The notes under the pieces were generated by a model. The model had not been told where the DNA came from, did not search any database, and was given only the letters and a program-made list of their open reading frames with translations. A stretch of DNA of 64,000 bases. Origin: JAGHKQ01 sp041920565. GTDB lineage: Bacteria > Bacillota > Bacilli > Bacillales > Bacillaceae_G. Positions 7,640 through 16,857 of the stretch are shown here, piece after piece (the first letter of the stretch is position 1; each line of letters opens with the position of its first letter). The DNA lies in the NCBI GenBank assembly GCA_041920565.1, contig JBHGXS010000052.1, positions 49,482 to 113,481 on the forward strand, written 5' to 3'. The position numbers and the translations under genes were made by a program.

Positions 7640-9757
7640 TTGAAAAAACTTATACTATTGCCCGTCAGCATACTTACTGTATTTATAATCGGAATTATCG
7701 GATATGTATGTATTATTTCGTTGGGTAATTATGTAATCGATGATAAAAAATTAATTTTCAACTCTGCTTCTAAGATTGTAGACGAGCAGGGGAAAGAAAT
7801 TTCTAAACTATATTTAGAAAACCGTGATATTGTATCAATCGAAAAAATTCCGCTTCATGTTCAACAGGCATTCATTGCAGTGGAAGATGCTCGTTTTTAT
7901 GACCATCACGGAGTAGATTTTAGATCTATTTTCCGGGCTCTTTATAAAGATCTTGCTGCAGGAGGAAAAGTAGAAGGAGCAAGCACCATTACCCAGCAGT
8001 TGGCCAAAAACATTTTTTTGACGAACGAAAAAACATTTTTACGAAAAACAAAAGAAATTGTGATTGCACTGAATTTAGAACGCCGTTATACGAAAGAACA
8101 ATTGCTGGAAATGTATTTAAATCAAGTTTATTTCGGGCATGGTGCGTACGGCATTCAATCAGCTGCCAAATTGTATTTCAATAAAAATGCATCTTCTTTA
8201 ACTATTGATGAAGGTGCTATGCTGGCAGGACTGTTGAAGGCTCCCCATGCTTATTCTCCTGTTTACAATATAAAAAAGGCGAAGCAAAGACGGAATCTTG
8301 CATTGTCTTTAATGGAGGATAAAGGATACTTAACCGCGGAAGAAGCAGTTCGATTTCAAGGTAAAACCATTCATATAAACAAAAAAGATAATGAAAAAGA
8401 AAAAGCGTATGCAACGTACATCGATATGGTCTTCGATGAAGCCGAAAAAACATATGGATTGTCATATGAAGAAGTGTTGAGAGGCGGATACACCATTGTG
8501 GTAGCCATAAACTCGAAAATACAAAAAACAGCATACGATTTGTTTCAGGATAAAAAGTACTTTCCGGGTACAGACGACAATGCGGAAGGAGCTTTTTTAT
8601 TGATGGACAGTAAAACGGGCGGCATTCGTGCGGCTATCGGCGGAAGAAGCTATACGGAGCGGGGGCTGAACCACGTCTTTGTGAAACGCCAGCCTGGCTC
8701 GGCAATCAAACCTCTCGTTGTATATGCTCCTGCGCTGGAAACAGGAGAATACAAGCCATACTCGTTGCTTCCGAATGAACAATTATCGTTTGACGGATAT
8801 GTCCCGCGCAACCATGATGATCATTACTCCAAGGATATTACAATGTATGATGCGGTGAAAGAATCGGCGAACGTTCCGGCAGTGTGGCTGTTAAATGAAA
8901 TTGGCGTAGAAGCCGGAAAACAGTATTTGGAGGAAGGACAGATTCACTTGCAAGATGATGGTTTAAGCGTGGCGCTCGGCGGATTATCAGAAGGAATAGC
9001 GCCCTTTGACATGGTTAAGATGTATCGTGCATTTTCACAGTCGGGTTCAGCAATTGAACCTCACGTCATTACTCAAATTATAGATCGTAGCGGACAACCG
9101 GTCGGCAAGCCGGCAATGAAAGAAACGAAATTATTTTCTCCGCAAACTGCATGGAACATGACCAAGATGCTTGAAGGGGCTGTACGGGAAGGAACAGCAA
9201 AGACAGGGGCATTTAAAGGAGCGTTGGCTGGAAAAACGGGGACAACTTCTTTGGCAAACGGAGAAGAAGGAGCAAAGGATGCCTGGTTCGTCGGATACAC
9301 TCCCAAGATGGTAGGTGCCGTTTGGATGGGATATGACCGAACGGACAAAGAGCATCATTTAACAAGAGGAAGCGGTTATGCTGCAGCGCTTTTTAAAAAG
9401 ATATTAACGGCGGCGCAAGTGAAAACGCCGATTGCGTTTCAAAAGCCGAAAGGGGTAACGGATTTAGAAAAACCGATTCGCTTTGGTCCAATCGAAAATC
9501 TGAAAGCTAAATTGACATTTACTCCTCTTGGCTTGTTCACGGTAAAGCTGACATGGACACCGCCGCAAGATAAACGAATCCAATACCACATTTATAAAGT
9601 CGAGGGAAACAAGGTTTCAAAAGTTGGCACTGTAACGGGAAGAGGGGTATATAAGGCAAAATATATCAATATTTTCTCGGTTCCGAAATTTTATGTGGTT
9701 CCGTTCAATACACAAACAAAACAAGAAGGTTTGCGATCTAAAGTTGTAAAGCCTTAG
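7640..9757 (+). CDS. pbpF: Class A penicillin-binding protein 1F (PbpF)
   Basis: A 705-residue bifunctional peptidoglycan synthase. A membrane anchor (residues 5-28) is followed by a GT51 transglycosylase domain with catalytic Glu in VEDARFYDHHGVDF (about residue 82) and GASTITQQLAKN, then a transpeptidase domain with SAIK (Ser about 354), SAN (about 408) and KTGT (about 531). The start is TTG, 9 bases after AAAGGGGA. In B. subtilis PbpF is forespore-expressed and contributes to the germ cell wall. It precedes hemEHY as in B. subtilis. Confidence 0.95.
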   Translation: MKKLILLPVSILTVFIIGIIGYVCIISLGNYVIDDKKLIFNSASKIVDEQGKEISKLYLENRDIVSIEKIPLHVQQAFIAVEDARFYDHHGVDFRSIFRALYKDLAAGGKVEGASTITQQLAKNIFLTNEKTFLRKTKEIVIALNLERRYTKEQLLEMYLNQVYFGHGAYGIQSAAKLYFNKNASSLTIDEGAMLAGLLKAPHAYSPVYNIKKAKQRRNLALSLMEDKGYLTAEEAVRFQGKTIHINKKDNEKEKAYATYIDMVFDEAEKTYGLSYEEVLRGGYTIVVAINSKIQKTAYDLFQDKKYFPGTDDNAEGAFLLMDSKTGGIRAAIGGRSYTERGLNHVFVKRQPGSAIKPLVVYAPALETGEYKPYSLLPNEQLSFDGYVPRNHDDHYSKDITMYDAVKESANVPAVWLLNEIGVEAGKQYLEEGQIHLQDDGLSVALGGLSEGIAPFDMVKMYRAFSQSGSAIEPHVITQIIDRSGQPVGKPAMKETKLFSPQTAWNMTKMLEGAVREGTAKTGAFKGALAGKTGTTSLANGEEGAKDAWFVGYTPKMVGAVWMGYDRTDKEHHLTRGSGYAAALFKKILTAAQVKTPIAFQKPKGVTDLEKPIRFGPIENLKAKLTFTPLGLFTVKLTWTPPQDKRIQYHIYKVEGNKVSKVGTVTGRGVYKAKYINIFSVPKFYVVPFNTQTKQEGLRSKVVKP

Positions 9758-9793
9758 GATAGTGCGAAAATTCAGCGAACCTGTCGTATCGTG

Positions 9794-9802
9794 TGGTATA
9801 AT
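9794..9802 (+). promoter_or_regulatory. Extended -10 promoter for hemEHY
   Basis: TGGTATAAT is a perfect -10 hexamer with an upstream TG. No good -35 is seen at 17 bp, which extended -10 promoters tolerate. It leaves a leader of about 150 bases before hemE. Confidence 0.5.
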
Positions 9803-9957
9803 GTATTTTGGAGTTGTGTGAAAAAAATTGTCAATTTGTTGAACATTGGACCGCATCTGTGCAATCTTGTTTTGAAAAAAGGTATAGTTAACAGTAAAAG
9901 AATTCATATTTTATGTGTAGTTTTACGCTGTAAAGCTGATGAAGGGAGATCAGGGGT

Positions 9958-11004
9958 TTGGTACAACAATTTAACGACACGTTTTTAAAAGCTTGCAGAG
10001 GAGAAAAGACAGATTTTGTGCCTCTTTGGTATATGCGGCAAGCAGGACGTTCACAGCCGGAATACCGCAAAATAAAAGAGAAATATTCTTTATTTGAAAT
10101 TACTCATCAGCCTGAGCTGTGTGCATATGTAACGAAATTGCCGGTGGACCAATACAACGTGGATGCTGCCATTCTTTATAAAGATATTATGTCACCGCTT
10201 CCAGCCATCGGGGTGAAGGTGGATATTAAAGCAGGGATTGGTCCGGTAATCGACAATCCTGTTCGTTCGCTGCAAGACGTTGAACGATTGGGTGAAATTC
10301 ATCCGGAAGAAGATGTTCCTTATGTATTGGAAACCATTCGTTTATTAACAAAGGAAATGCTGCAAGTGCCCCTAATCGGGTTTGCAGGAGCGCCGTTTAC
10401 GTTGGCAAGCTATATGATTGAAGGCGGACCTTCCCGCAATTACAACAAAACAAAAGCTTTCATGTATTCAGAACCAAAGGCTTGGTTTGCTTTAATGGAC
10501 AAATTGGGAGATATGACCATTACGTATGTAAAAGCGCAGATTAAAGCAGGCGCCAAAGCCATTCAAATTTTTGATTCCTGGGTAGGAGCGCTGAATGTGG
10601 CAGACTATCGCACATACATTAAGCCGATTATGGAACGTATTTTTTCCGAGCTTCGAGAAACGAATGTGCCCCTTATCATGTTTGGGGTCGGAGCAAGTCA
10701 TTTAGCAAATGAATGGAACGACCTGCCGCTTGATGTTGTGGGCTTAGATTGGCGTCTACCGATTGAAGAAGCGCGAGCCCGCGGCATCCAAAAAGCGGTG
10801 CAAGGAAATTTAGACCCTTCTATTTTGCTCGCTCCGTGGGAAGTCATTGAAGAACGGACAAAAGCGATTTTAGACCAAGGCATGAAGCAGCCGGGTTATG
10901 TATTTAACCTTGGACACGGGGTATTCCCTCAAGTGCAGCCGGAAACATTGAAGCGGCTTGCGGCATTTGTTCACGAATATTCAGCATCTCAGCTATCTCA
11001 GTAA
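9958..11004 (+). CDS. hemE: Uroporphyrinogen decarboxylase
   Basis: A 348-residue URO-D enzyme. It converts uroporphyrinogen III to coproporphyrinogen III. The N-terminal signature PLWYMRQAGRSQPEYR (about residues 22-37) and GFAGAPFTLASYMIEG (about 140-155) are the two family motifs, and the catalytic Asp lies in the region DQYNVDAAILYKDI. The start is TTG with AAGGGAG 9 bases upstream. First gene of the hemE-hemH-hemY operon, 17 bases from hemH. Confidence 0.97.
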   Translation: MVQQFNDTFLKACRGEKTDFVPLWYMRQAGRSQPEYRKIKEKYSLFEITHQPELCAYVTKLPVDQYNVDAAILYKDIMSPLPAIGVKVDIKAGIGPVIDNPVRSLQDVERLGEIHPEEDVPYVLETIRLLTKEMLQVPLIGFAGAPFTLASYMIEGGPSRNYNKTKAFMYSEPKAWFALMDKLGDMTITYVKAQIKAGAKAIQIFDSWVGALNVADYRTYIKPIMERIFSELRETNVPLIMFGVGASHLANEWNDLPLDVVGLDWRLPIEEARARGIQKAVQGNLDPSILLAPWEVIEERTKAILDQGMKQPGYVFNLGHGVFPQVQPETLKRLAAFVHEYSASQLSQ

Positions 11005-11021
11005 CAAAGGGGAAGTCAGAA

Positions 11022-11954
11022 ATGAAAAAACGAATGGGTTTACTCGTAATGGCATACGGAACACCATATAAAGAGGAAGATATTGAACGCTATTATACGC
11101 ACATCCGCCGCGGGCGCAAACCAAGTCAGGAAATGCTGGAAGAATTGACAGAGCGTTACCGTGCAATCGGCGGCATTTCACCGCTTGCAAAAATTACAAA
11201 AGAGCAAGCTGAAAAGCTGGAACAAAAGCTAAATGAGATGCAAGATGAAATTGAATTTAAAATGTATTTAGGGTTAAAACATATTGAACCATTTGTGGAA
11301 GATGCAGTGCAGCAAATGAAACAAGACGGGCTGGAAGAGGCGATCAGTCTTGTTCTGGCTCCTCATTATTCCACTTTCAGCGTGCAATCGTATAATGGAC
11401 GTGCCAAAGAAGAAGCTGCAAAAATCGGCGGTCCGATTATTTATGATATTGAAAGCTGGTATAATCATCCGAAATTTATTCAATACTGGGCGACAAAGGT
11501 AAAAGAAACGTATGCCGCCATGCCGGAAGAAGAACGCAACAATGCGGTTCTTATTGTATCTGCTCACAGTTTGCCGGAAAAGATCACTGCTATGGGAGAT
11601 CCGTATCCGAAGCAGCTGCAAGAAACAGCCGATTTAATCGCAGAAGCTGCAGATATCAAGCACTATGAAGTAGGCTGGCAAAGCGCCGGCAATACTCCTG
11701 ATCCGTGGATTGGACCGGATGTGCAGGATTTAACGTACGAGCTATACGAAAAGCACGGTTATAAAGCATTTGTATACATTCCTGTCGGATTTGTTGCCGA
11801 TCATCTGGAAGTATTATATGACAATGACATTGAATGCAAAGCGGTGACGGACAAAGTAGGCGCAAGCTATTATCGTCCGGCTATGCCGAATGCACAAGAT
11901 GAATTTATTGAATGTTTGGCAGACGTTGTGATGAATAAGGTTCGCAGCGTTTAG
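11022..11954 (+). CDS. hemH: Coproporphyrin III ferrochelatase (HemH/CpfC)
   Basis: A 310-residue class I ferrochelatase of the Gram-positive type. It inserts ferrous iron into coproporphyrin III in the coproporphyrin-dependent pathway. Catalytic His in LIVSAHSLPEK (about residues 178-188), the conserved LAPHYSTFS segment, and VYIPVGFVADHLEVLYDND containing the metal-binding Glu. GGGGAAG lies before the ATG. Second gene of the operon. Confidence 0.97.
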   Translation: MKKRMGLLVMAYGTPYKEEDIERYYTHIRRGRKPSQEMLEELTERYRAIGGISPLAKITKEQAEKLEQKLNEMQDEIEFKMYLGLKHIEPFVEDAVQQMKQDGLEEAISLVLAPHYSTFSVQSYNGRAKEEAAKIGGPIIYDIESWYNHPKFIQYWATKVKETYAAMPEEERNNAVLIVSAHSLPEKITAMGDPYPKQLQETADLIAEAADIKHYEVGWQSAGNTPDPWIGPDVQDLTYELYEKHGYKAFVYIPVGFVADHLEVLYDNDIECKAVTDKVGASYYRPAMPNAQDEFIECLADVVMNKVRSV

Positions 11955-11978
11955 CATACAGCAGAGGAGGAGCAGCAG

Positions 11979-13406
11979 GTGGAGAAGGACAAAAAGCGTG
12001 TCGTTATTATCGGCGGCGGGATAGCCGGAATTACCGCGGCTTATTATCTGCAAAAAGAAGCGAAACATAATAATTTGCCTGTTGAGACGATTTTAATAGA
12101 AGCGTCCGCAAAATTAGGCGGTAAAATTCAAACGGTGCGGCGCGACGGATTTGTGATTGAGCGGGGACCGGACTCATTTTTGGAACGAAAAGCAAGTGCT
12201 GCTCGCTTAGCCCGAGAAGTCGGCTTGGGAGATAAGCTTGTAAACAATACAGCCGGCAAATCCTATGTTCTTGTAAATAACAAATTACATGGGATACCAC
12301 AAGGATCTATGATGGGAATTCCGACTCAAGTCACTCCATTCTTGTTCTCCGGTCTATTTTCGCCGATCGGAAAGCTTCGTGCGGGGTTCGATTTCGTGCT
12401 GCCGCGTTCTAAACCGAAATCAGATCAATCTCTTGGCGAGTTTTTTAGAAGACGACTCGGCAATGAGGTAGTAGAAAATTTAATTGAACCGCTGCTTTCC
12501 GGGATTTATGCCGGAGATATCGACCAGATGAGCTTGATGGCGACGTTTCCTCAATTTTATCATGTGGAACAAAAGCATCGGAGCATCGTTCTTGGCATGC
12601 GCAGTATTGCGCCGACAAGACCAAAAGATGTTAAGCCGAAAGGGATTTTCTTGACATTGACAACGGGATTGCAGTCATTAGTAGAAGCAGTGGAAGAACG
12701 ATTGGAAGAAGGCACGGTGCAAAAAAGCACACGTGTTGAGAAAGTGATTAAGCAAGAAAAAGGCTATACCATTCAATTAAGCAACGGAAAATCTTTAGAG
12801 GCAGACGCTGTTATTGTGGCAGCTCCCCATACTGCTTTGCCGACGATGTTCGCTCAATATAAGGAATTTGCATTCTTTAGACGGATGCCTGCCACTTCGG
12901 TAGCCAATGTGGCTCTTGCGTTTCCGGAAAGCGCTATTCAAAAAGACATTGATGGTACCGGGTTCGTTGTATCACGGAACAGCGATTATACGATTACGGC
13001 ATGTACATGGACACATAAGAAATGGCCGCATACAACGCCGGAAGGAAAAGTATTGCTTCGCTGTTATGTGGGCAGACCGGGAGATGAAGCTATCGTAGAA
13101 CAACCGGATGATGAAATCGTAAAAGTAGTATTAGAAGATTTAAATAAAACCATGGATATTACAGCTAAACCAGAGTTTACAGTAGTAAGCCGATGGAAGG
13201 ATTCGATGCCGCAGTACACAATCGGTCATAAAGAGCGCTTGGCTAAGCTGAAAACGTTTATGGACGGAGAGCTGCCAGGCATATATTTGGCGGGAAGCTC
13301 TTATTTGGGAGCAGGTCTGCCTGATTGTATTGACCAAGGCGAGGCTGCAGTAAAATATGTATTAGATTACTTGTTTATTGAAAAGAAAGAAGCTGTATTA
13401 CAATAA
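11979..13406 (+). CDS. hemY: Coproporphyrinogen III oxidase, oxygen-dependent (HemY/CgoX)
   Basis: A 475-residue FAD enzyme with the dinucleotide-binding motif VVIIGGGIAGITAAYYL at residues 9-25 and the terminal LAGSSYLGAGLPDCIDQGE motif. In Firmicutes the HemY protein oxidises coproporphyrinogen III to coproporphyrin III, upstream of HemH; older annotation calls it protoporphyrinogen oxidase. GTG start, 7 bases after AGAGGAGGAG. Last gene of the operon, followed by a strong terminator. Confidence 0.96.
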   Translation: MEKDKKRVVIIGGGIAGITAAYYLQKEAKHNNLPVETILIEASAKLGGKIQTVRRDGFVIERGPDSFLERKASAARLAREVGLGDKLVNNTAGKSYVLVNNKLHGIPQGSMMGIPTQVTPFLFSGLFSPIGKLRAGFDFVLPRSKPKSDQSLGEFFRRRLGNEVVENLIEPLLSGIYAGDIDQMSLMATFPQFYHVEQKHRSIVLGMRSIAPTRPKDVKPKGIFLTLTTGLQSLVEAVEERLEEGTVQKSTRVEKVIKQEKGYTIQLSNGKSLEADAVIVAAPHTALPTMFAQYKEFAFFRRMPATSVANVALAFPESAIQKDIDGTGFVVSRNSDYTITACTWTHKKWPHTTPEGKVLLRCYVGRPGDEAIVEQPDDEIVKVVLEDLNKTMDITAKPEFTVVSRWKDSMPQYTIGHKERLAKLKTFMDGELPGIYLAGSSYLGAGLPDCIDQGEAAVKYVLDYLFIEKKEAVLQ

Positions 13407-13445
13407 AACAACACCCCTTATTGCTGGATAATAAGGGGTGTTGTT
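13407..13445. terminator. Terminator at the end of hemEHY, also facing the minus-strand gene
   Basis: A 15-bp stem starting AACAACACCCCTTAT (13407-13421) and its complement (13431-13445). It may act for both convergent genes. Confidence 0.85.
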
Positions 13446-13627
13446 CATGAGCATGCACAAAAGCGAGAGCGTTCATAGTCTGCGGGCTGCTGAGTAGGAG
13501 TTTCGTTCATATTCGATTGAGGAATACAGTCTCCGTTAAAAGAAGCTCCTTTTTTTCTTTCTGCCACTTTGTCGTATACAAACGCACTTGCTATTAAAAT
13601 GAAAAAACCGATTAAAACAGCCATCAT
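13445..13627 (-). CDS. Small membrane protein of unknown function
   Basis: A 60-residue protein with one N-terminal membrane segment (VLIGFFILIASAFVYD, residues 4-19), a short basic stretch, and a polar tail ending in CACS. AAGGAGAGG lies 6 bases before a double ATG, a good initiation signal. The stop falls at the edge of the hemY terminator. No family recognised. The tail has three cysteines in total. Confidence 0.55.
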   Translation of the reverse strand: MMAVLIGFFILIASAFVYDKVAERKKGASFNGDCIPQSNMNETPTQQPADYERSRFCACS

Positions 13628-13882
13628 AGGTATCCTCTCCTTGTAATTTGTTTATCTTCTGCTTTCAGTATAAGAAAAAACCATGTTCATTGAATCAAAG
13701 GAAAGTGTGAATTTCCATTACGAAAATGGTTGATAGATTCCTCATACTTTTGTTAGAGAAGAACATTTGATTCCAATGGACCAAAGGAATGCTTTACTCA
13801 TTACAAGGGAATATATAGTGTCAATTAGAGTGAAAACAGTTGCGTATCCTTTTTTATTATGATACGATACATTTGTACTAAG

Positions 13883-13905
13883 TGACCAAAATGTTCATTT
13901 GGTCA
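13883..13905. promoter_or_regulatory. Operator 1 of the YhgD-type repressor
   Basis: Perfect 8-bp inverted repeat TGACCAAA-N7-TTTGGTCA. It lies about 15 bases after a possible promoter (TTGCGT at 13840, 17-bp spacer, TACGAT at 13863), covering the likely transcription start, and just before the repressor gene. A near copy lies upstream of yhgE. Confidence 0.75.
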
Positions 13906-13922
13906 TTTTGGAGGTGAGGAAT

Positions 13923-14495
13923 CTGACAATTGATCGAAAACGTGCGATTGTTGATGCGGCTACCAAATCGTTTGCTTCGTTCGGATATAAAGCAACGACA
14001 ATGGATCAGGTTGCAAAGATGGCAAATGTAGGGAAGGGTACGATCTATACGTTTTTCAAAAATAAAGAAGAATTGTTTGATGACATCGTTTCTAATTTAA
14101 TTTGCGAGATGAAGCAAGTTGCAGAGGAGGCGATTGACTCCGATCTTCCGTTTTTTGAGAATGTCCATCGTGCCTTGTACAGCATTTTAGAGTTTCGAAA
14201 AGAACATCAGCTCACAATTAAACTTATTCAAGAAGAAAGGGAAGTGGGGACTCCCGCAGTTCATGAAGTACTGCAAAAAATTGATACTGCTGTAATTTCC
14301 TTTATCAAAAGTAAATTGGAAGCAGCTATTCAAAAAGGGGAGATTCGACCGTGCGATCCGGAGCTTACAGCTTTTGTGATGCTTCGGTTGTACATTGCGC
14401 TCATTTTTGACTGGGAAAAGAACCATGAACCGCTTGAAAAAGAAAAAATAGCGGAATTGTTTGAGCTGTACTTATTAAAAGGATTGTCCGAATAA
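13923..14495 (+). CDS. yhgD: TetR/AcrR-family transcriptional regulator YhgD
   Basis: About 190 residues. N-terminal helix-turn-helix of the TetR type: TTMDQVAKMANVGKGTIYTFF at about residues 24-44 (given here as the recognised motif core MANVGKGTIYTFF); the rest is a ligand-binding helical domain. The start is uncertain. The best Shine-Dalgarno, GGAGGTGAGG (13910-13919), would serve the in-frame CTG at 13923; in-frame TTG codons exist at 13899 and 13908 but lie before or in the ribosome site and operator. It probably represses itself and the downstream yhgE, given the matching operators. The inducer is unknown. Confidence 0.88.
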   Translation: MTIDRKRAIVDAATKSFASFGYKATTMDQVAKMANVGKGTIYTFFKNKEELFDDIVSNLICEMKQVAEEAIDSDLPFFENVHRALYSILEFRKEHQLTIKLIQEEREVGTPAVHEVLQKIDTAVISFIKSKLEAAIQKGEIRPCDPELTAFVMLRLYIALIFDWEKNHEPLEKEKIAELFELYLLKGLSE

Positions 14496-14521
14496 GATAG
14501 TCCTTATTCTTATCACTGGAA

Positions 14522-14544
14522 TGACCAAATGAACAAAATAGTCA
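14522..14544. promoter_or_regulatory. Operator 2 of the YhgD-type repressor, upstream of yhgE
   Basis: TGACCAAA followed by 7 bases and AATAGTCA. In reverse complement it matches operator 1 at 19 of 23 positions, with one half-site identical and the other degenerate. It is 22 bases before the yhgE start. Confidence 0.7.
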
Positions 14545-14565
14545 ATTGTTTCAGGAGGAGAGAAC

Positions 14566-16749
14566 ATGAGAGGATTTACACTGCTGGGCAAGGAATTCTC
14601 AGCGATTGTGAAAAATAAAAAGCTGTTAATCCCGATTATCGCAGTGTTGTTCATTCCTATTCTTTACAGCGGGATGTTTCTTTGGGCTTTCTGGGACCCG
14701 TATAAGAGTCTCGACGAGCTTCCGGTTGCCGTTGTAAACATGGATAAAGGAGCAACATACGAAGGCAAAAAGCTGGAGATCGGTGATGAACTGGTTGATA
14801 AGCTAAAAGAGAATCCGAACTTTAAATGGGATTTTGTGAGCGAGAAAAAAGGGAAAGAAGGACTTGAGAACCGTAAGTATTACATGATGGTTCGCATTCC
14901 GGAAAACTTCTCTGCCAATGCAACAACATTGCTGAACGAAAAGCCGAAGCATTTGGAGCTGGAATACATTCCAAACGAAAGCTATAACTTCTTATCTTCA
15001 CAAATCGGCGGTACCGCGATTGAAAAAATTAAAGGAGAAGTGTCCGCAACGTTAACAGAAGCGTATGCGGAGCAAATGTTTGATTCCATAAAAGAAATAT
15101 CGGATGGATTGGCGCAAGCTGGAGATGGAGCAATTCAATTAAATGAAGGCTCTACAGATGCAAAAGCAGGGGCAGACCAAATTCGTGACAATTTAAAGCT
15201 GCTTGCTGAAAAATCTATCACATTTGAAAACGGATTGAACAGTGCTTCTGAAGGGGCCGTGAAAGTGAAAGACGGATTACATGATTTATCAAGCGGTCTT
15301 GGCCAATTAAAGGACGCACAGGGTCAGCTGTATCAAGGCGCAGGACAGATTCAAGGCGGTATTAACCAGGTTAGCGGGGGATTGAATCAATCCTTGCTGG
15401 AAATCGATAAAATGAGCAAAGGTATTTCTCAATTAATGAAAGGCTCTGAAGATTTAGCTAATGGTTCAGGTCAACTGGCAACAGGCGCGACGGGATTAAA
15501 TAAAGGTGCAATCGATTTAGCAAATGGTATTAAACAGTTAAATGAAAAGCTTCAGCCAATTTTACATTCACCTGTATTAACAGAGGAGCAAAAAGCGGAA
15601 TTAATCAAAAGTCTTGAAGCGCTAATTGCAGGAAGTCAACAAGTGGCCGGCGGTACCGGCATGATTGCCGACAATGCAGGAAAACTTAAAGCTGGTGCAG
15701 AGCAATTGCATGGTGGACAATCGCAACTAGCAGATGGCGTTAAACGATTAACAGCCGGTCAACAAATGTTGGCGAATGGAGCTAGTCGAGTGGAGCAAGG
15801 ACAAAACGAATTCATGAAAAACTTCCAATTGTTCGGAAGCAAGCTTGGAGAAGCGCAATCCGGGGCAAATCAATTGGCAAGCGGAAGCGCAGCTTTATCT
15901 TCGGGCTTAGGACAATTATCATCAGGTTCCGCTCAAATGGTTGACGGTGTAGGAAAACTGGCAGACGGTTCAAGCGACTTGGCAGACGGAATCGGCAAAA
16001 TCAGTGACGGAACCGATGAATTAGCAAACAAGTTAAATGACGCGGCTAAAGAAACCGGGGAAGTAAAAGGTGATAAAGACAAGTATAATATGTTCGCTCA
16101 ACCGGTAGAGGTCAAGACAAATAAATTTGCACCTGTGCCGAACTATGGAACGGGCTTTACTCCTTACTTCTTATCCCTTGGTTTATTTGTCGGAGCGCTG
16201 TTAATTTCCATCGTCTTCCCATTGCGCGAAACCGTAGGCACTCCGAAATCCGGATTCAGCTGGTTTATCAGCAAATATGGGGTGCTATTGGGGGTAGGCT
16301 TTATTCAATCATTAGTGGCAGATGCAGTGCTGTTAATGGCGTTGGACATAAAAGTGGAAAGCATTCCGTTGTTTATGCTGTTCAGCTTTATTACAAGCGT
16401 TGCCTTCTTATCGCTGGTGCAATTCCTAGTTACAGCATTTGGGGATGCAGGACGCTTTTTAGCTATTATCACGTTAATCCTGCAATTGACAACGAGCGCA
16501 GGTACATTCCCGCTTGAGTTAATTCCGAAGCCGCTTCAAATCTTTAACGCATGGCTTCCAATGACATATTCTGTTTCCGGATTTAAAGCTGTTATTTCCA
16601 GCGGAGACTTCGGTTTCATGTGGCAGAATGTAGGCATTTTACTGGTGTTTATCGGAATTATGGTGCTAGGCACAATCGCAACATTAACTGTAATTCATAA
16701 ACGCTATTTTGGTCGCAGTGTTCAACAAGGAACAACGGCGGAGATGTAA
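14566..16749 (+). CDS. yhgE: YhgE/Pip-family ABC-2-type membrane protein
   Basis: A 727-residue protein. One N-terminal membrane segment (about residues 22-45), a large extracytoplasmic region and five to six C-terminal segments (about 530-715). The central part (about 190-500) is built of many imperfect repeats around L..G...LA.G, as in LAXGSGQLATGA, typical of the YhgE/Pip and phage-infection-protein family. These resemble ABC-2 permeases without their own ATPase. GGAGGAG precedes the ATG. Regulated by the adjacent TetR protein. Substrate unknown; homologues are receptors for some phages. Confidence 0.92.
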   Translation: MRGFTLLGKEFSAIVKNKKLLIPIIAVLFIPILYSGMFLWAFWDPYKSLDELPVAVVNMDKGATYEGKKLEIGDELVDKLKENPNFKWDFVSEKKGKEGLENRKYYMMVRIPENFSANATTLLNEKPKHLELEYIPNESYNFLSSQIGGTAIEKIKGEVSATLTEAYAEQMFDSIKEISDGLAQAGDGAIQLNEGSTDAKAGADQIRDNLKLLAEKSITFENGLNSASEGAVKVKDGLHDLSSGLGQLKDAQGQLYQGAGQIQGGINQVSGGLNQSLLEIDKMSKGISQLMKGSEDLANGSGQLATGATGLNKGAIDLANGIKQLNEKLQPILHSPVLTEEQKAELIKSLEALIAGSQQVAGGTGMIADNAGKLKAGAEQLHGGQSQLADGVKRLTAGQQMLANGASRVEQGQNEFMKNFQLFGSKLGEAQSGANQLASGSAALSSGLGQLSSGSAQMVDGVGKLADGSSDLADGIGKISDGTDELANKLNDAAKETGEVKGDKDKYNMFAQPVEVKTNKFAPVPNYGTGFTPYFLSLGLFVGALLISIVFPLRETVGTPKSGFSWFISKYGVLLGVGFIQSLVADAVLLMALDIKVESIPLFMLFSFITSVAFLSLVQFLVTAFGDAGRFLAIITLILQLTTSAGTFPLELIPKPLQIFNAWLPMTYSVSGFKAVISSGDFGFMWQNVGILLVFIGIMVLGTIATLTVIHKRYFGRSVQQGTTAEM

Positions 16750-16770
16750 TCTCTCGCCGTTGTTTTTTTT
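16733..16770 (+). terminator. Terminator of yhgE
   Basis: Stem AACGGCGGAGAT paired with ATCTCTCGCCGTT (one bulge) spanning the stop codon, followed by eight T residues. Confidence 0.85.
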
Positions 16771-16787
16771 CTATGGAAAAAATAGGA

Positions 16788-16837
16788 TTGAAAGTTATAT
16801 AGAGATGCTATATAATCTAAAGATGGTAACGCTTTCA
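16788..16837 (+). promoter_or_regulatory. Sigma-A promoter with overlapping LacI-type operator
   Basis: TTGAAA (16788-16793), 17-bp spacer, TATAAT (16811-16816). At 16824-16837 the sequence TGGTAACGCTTTCA matches the cre/LacI-type consensus at 12 of 14 positions and covers the expected start site. It suggests autoregulation by the gene that follows, or CcpA control. Confidence 0.7.
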
Positions 16838-16857
16838 TTTTTAAGGGGGAGAGAAAT

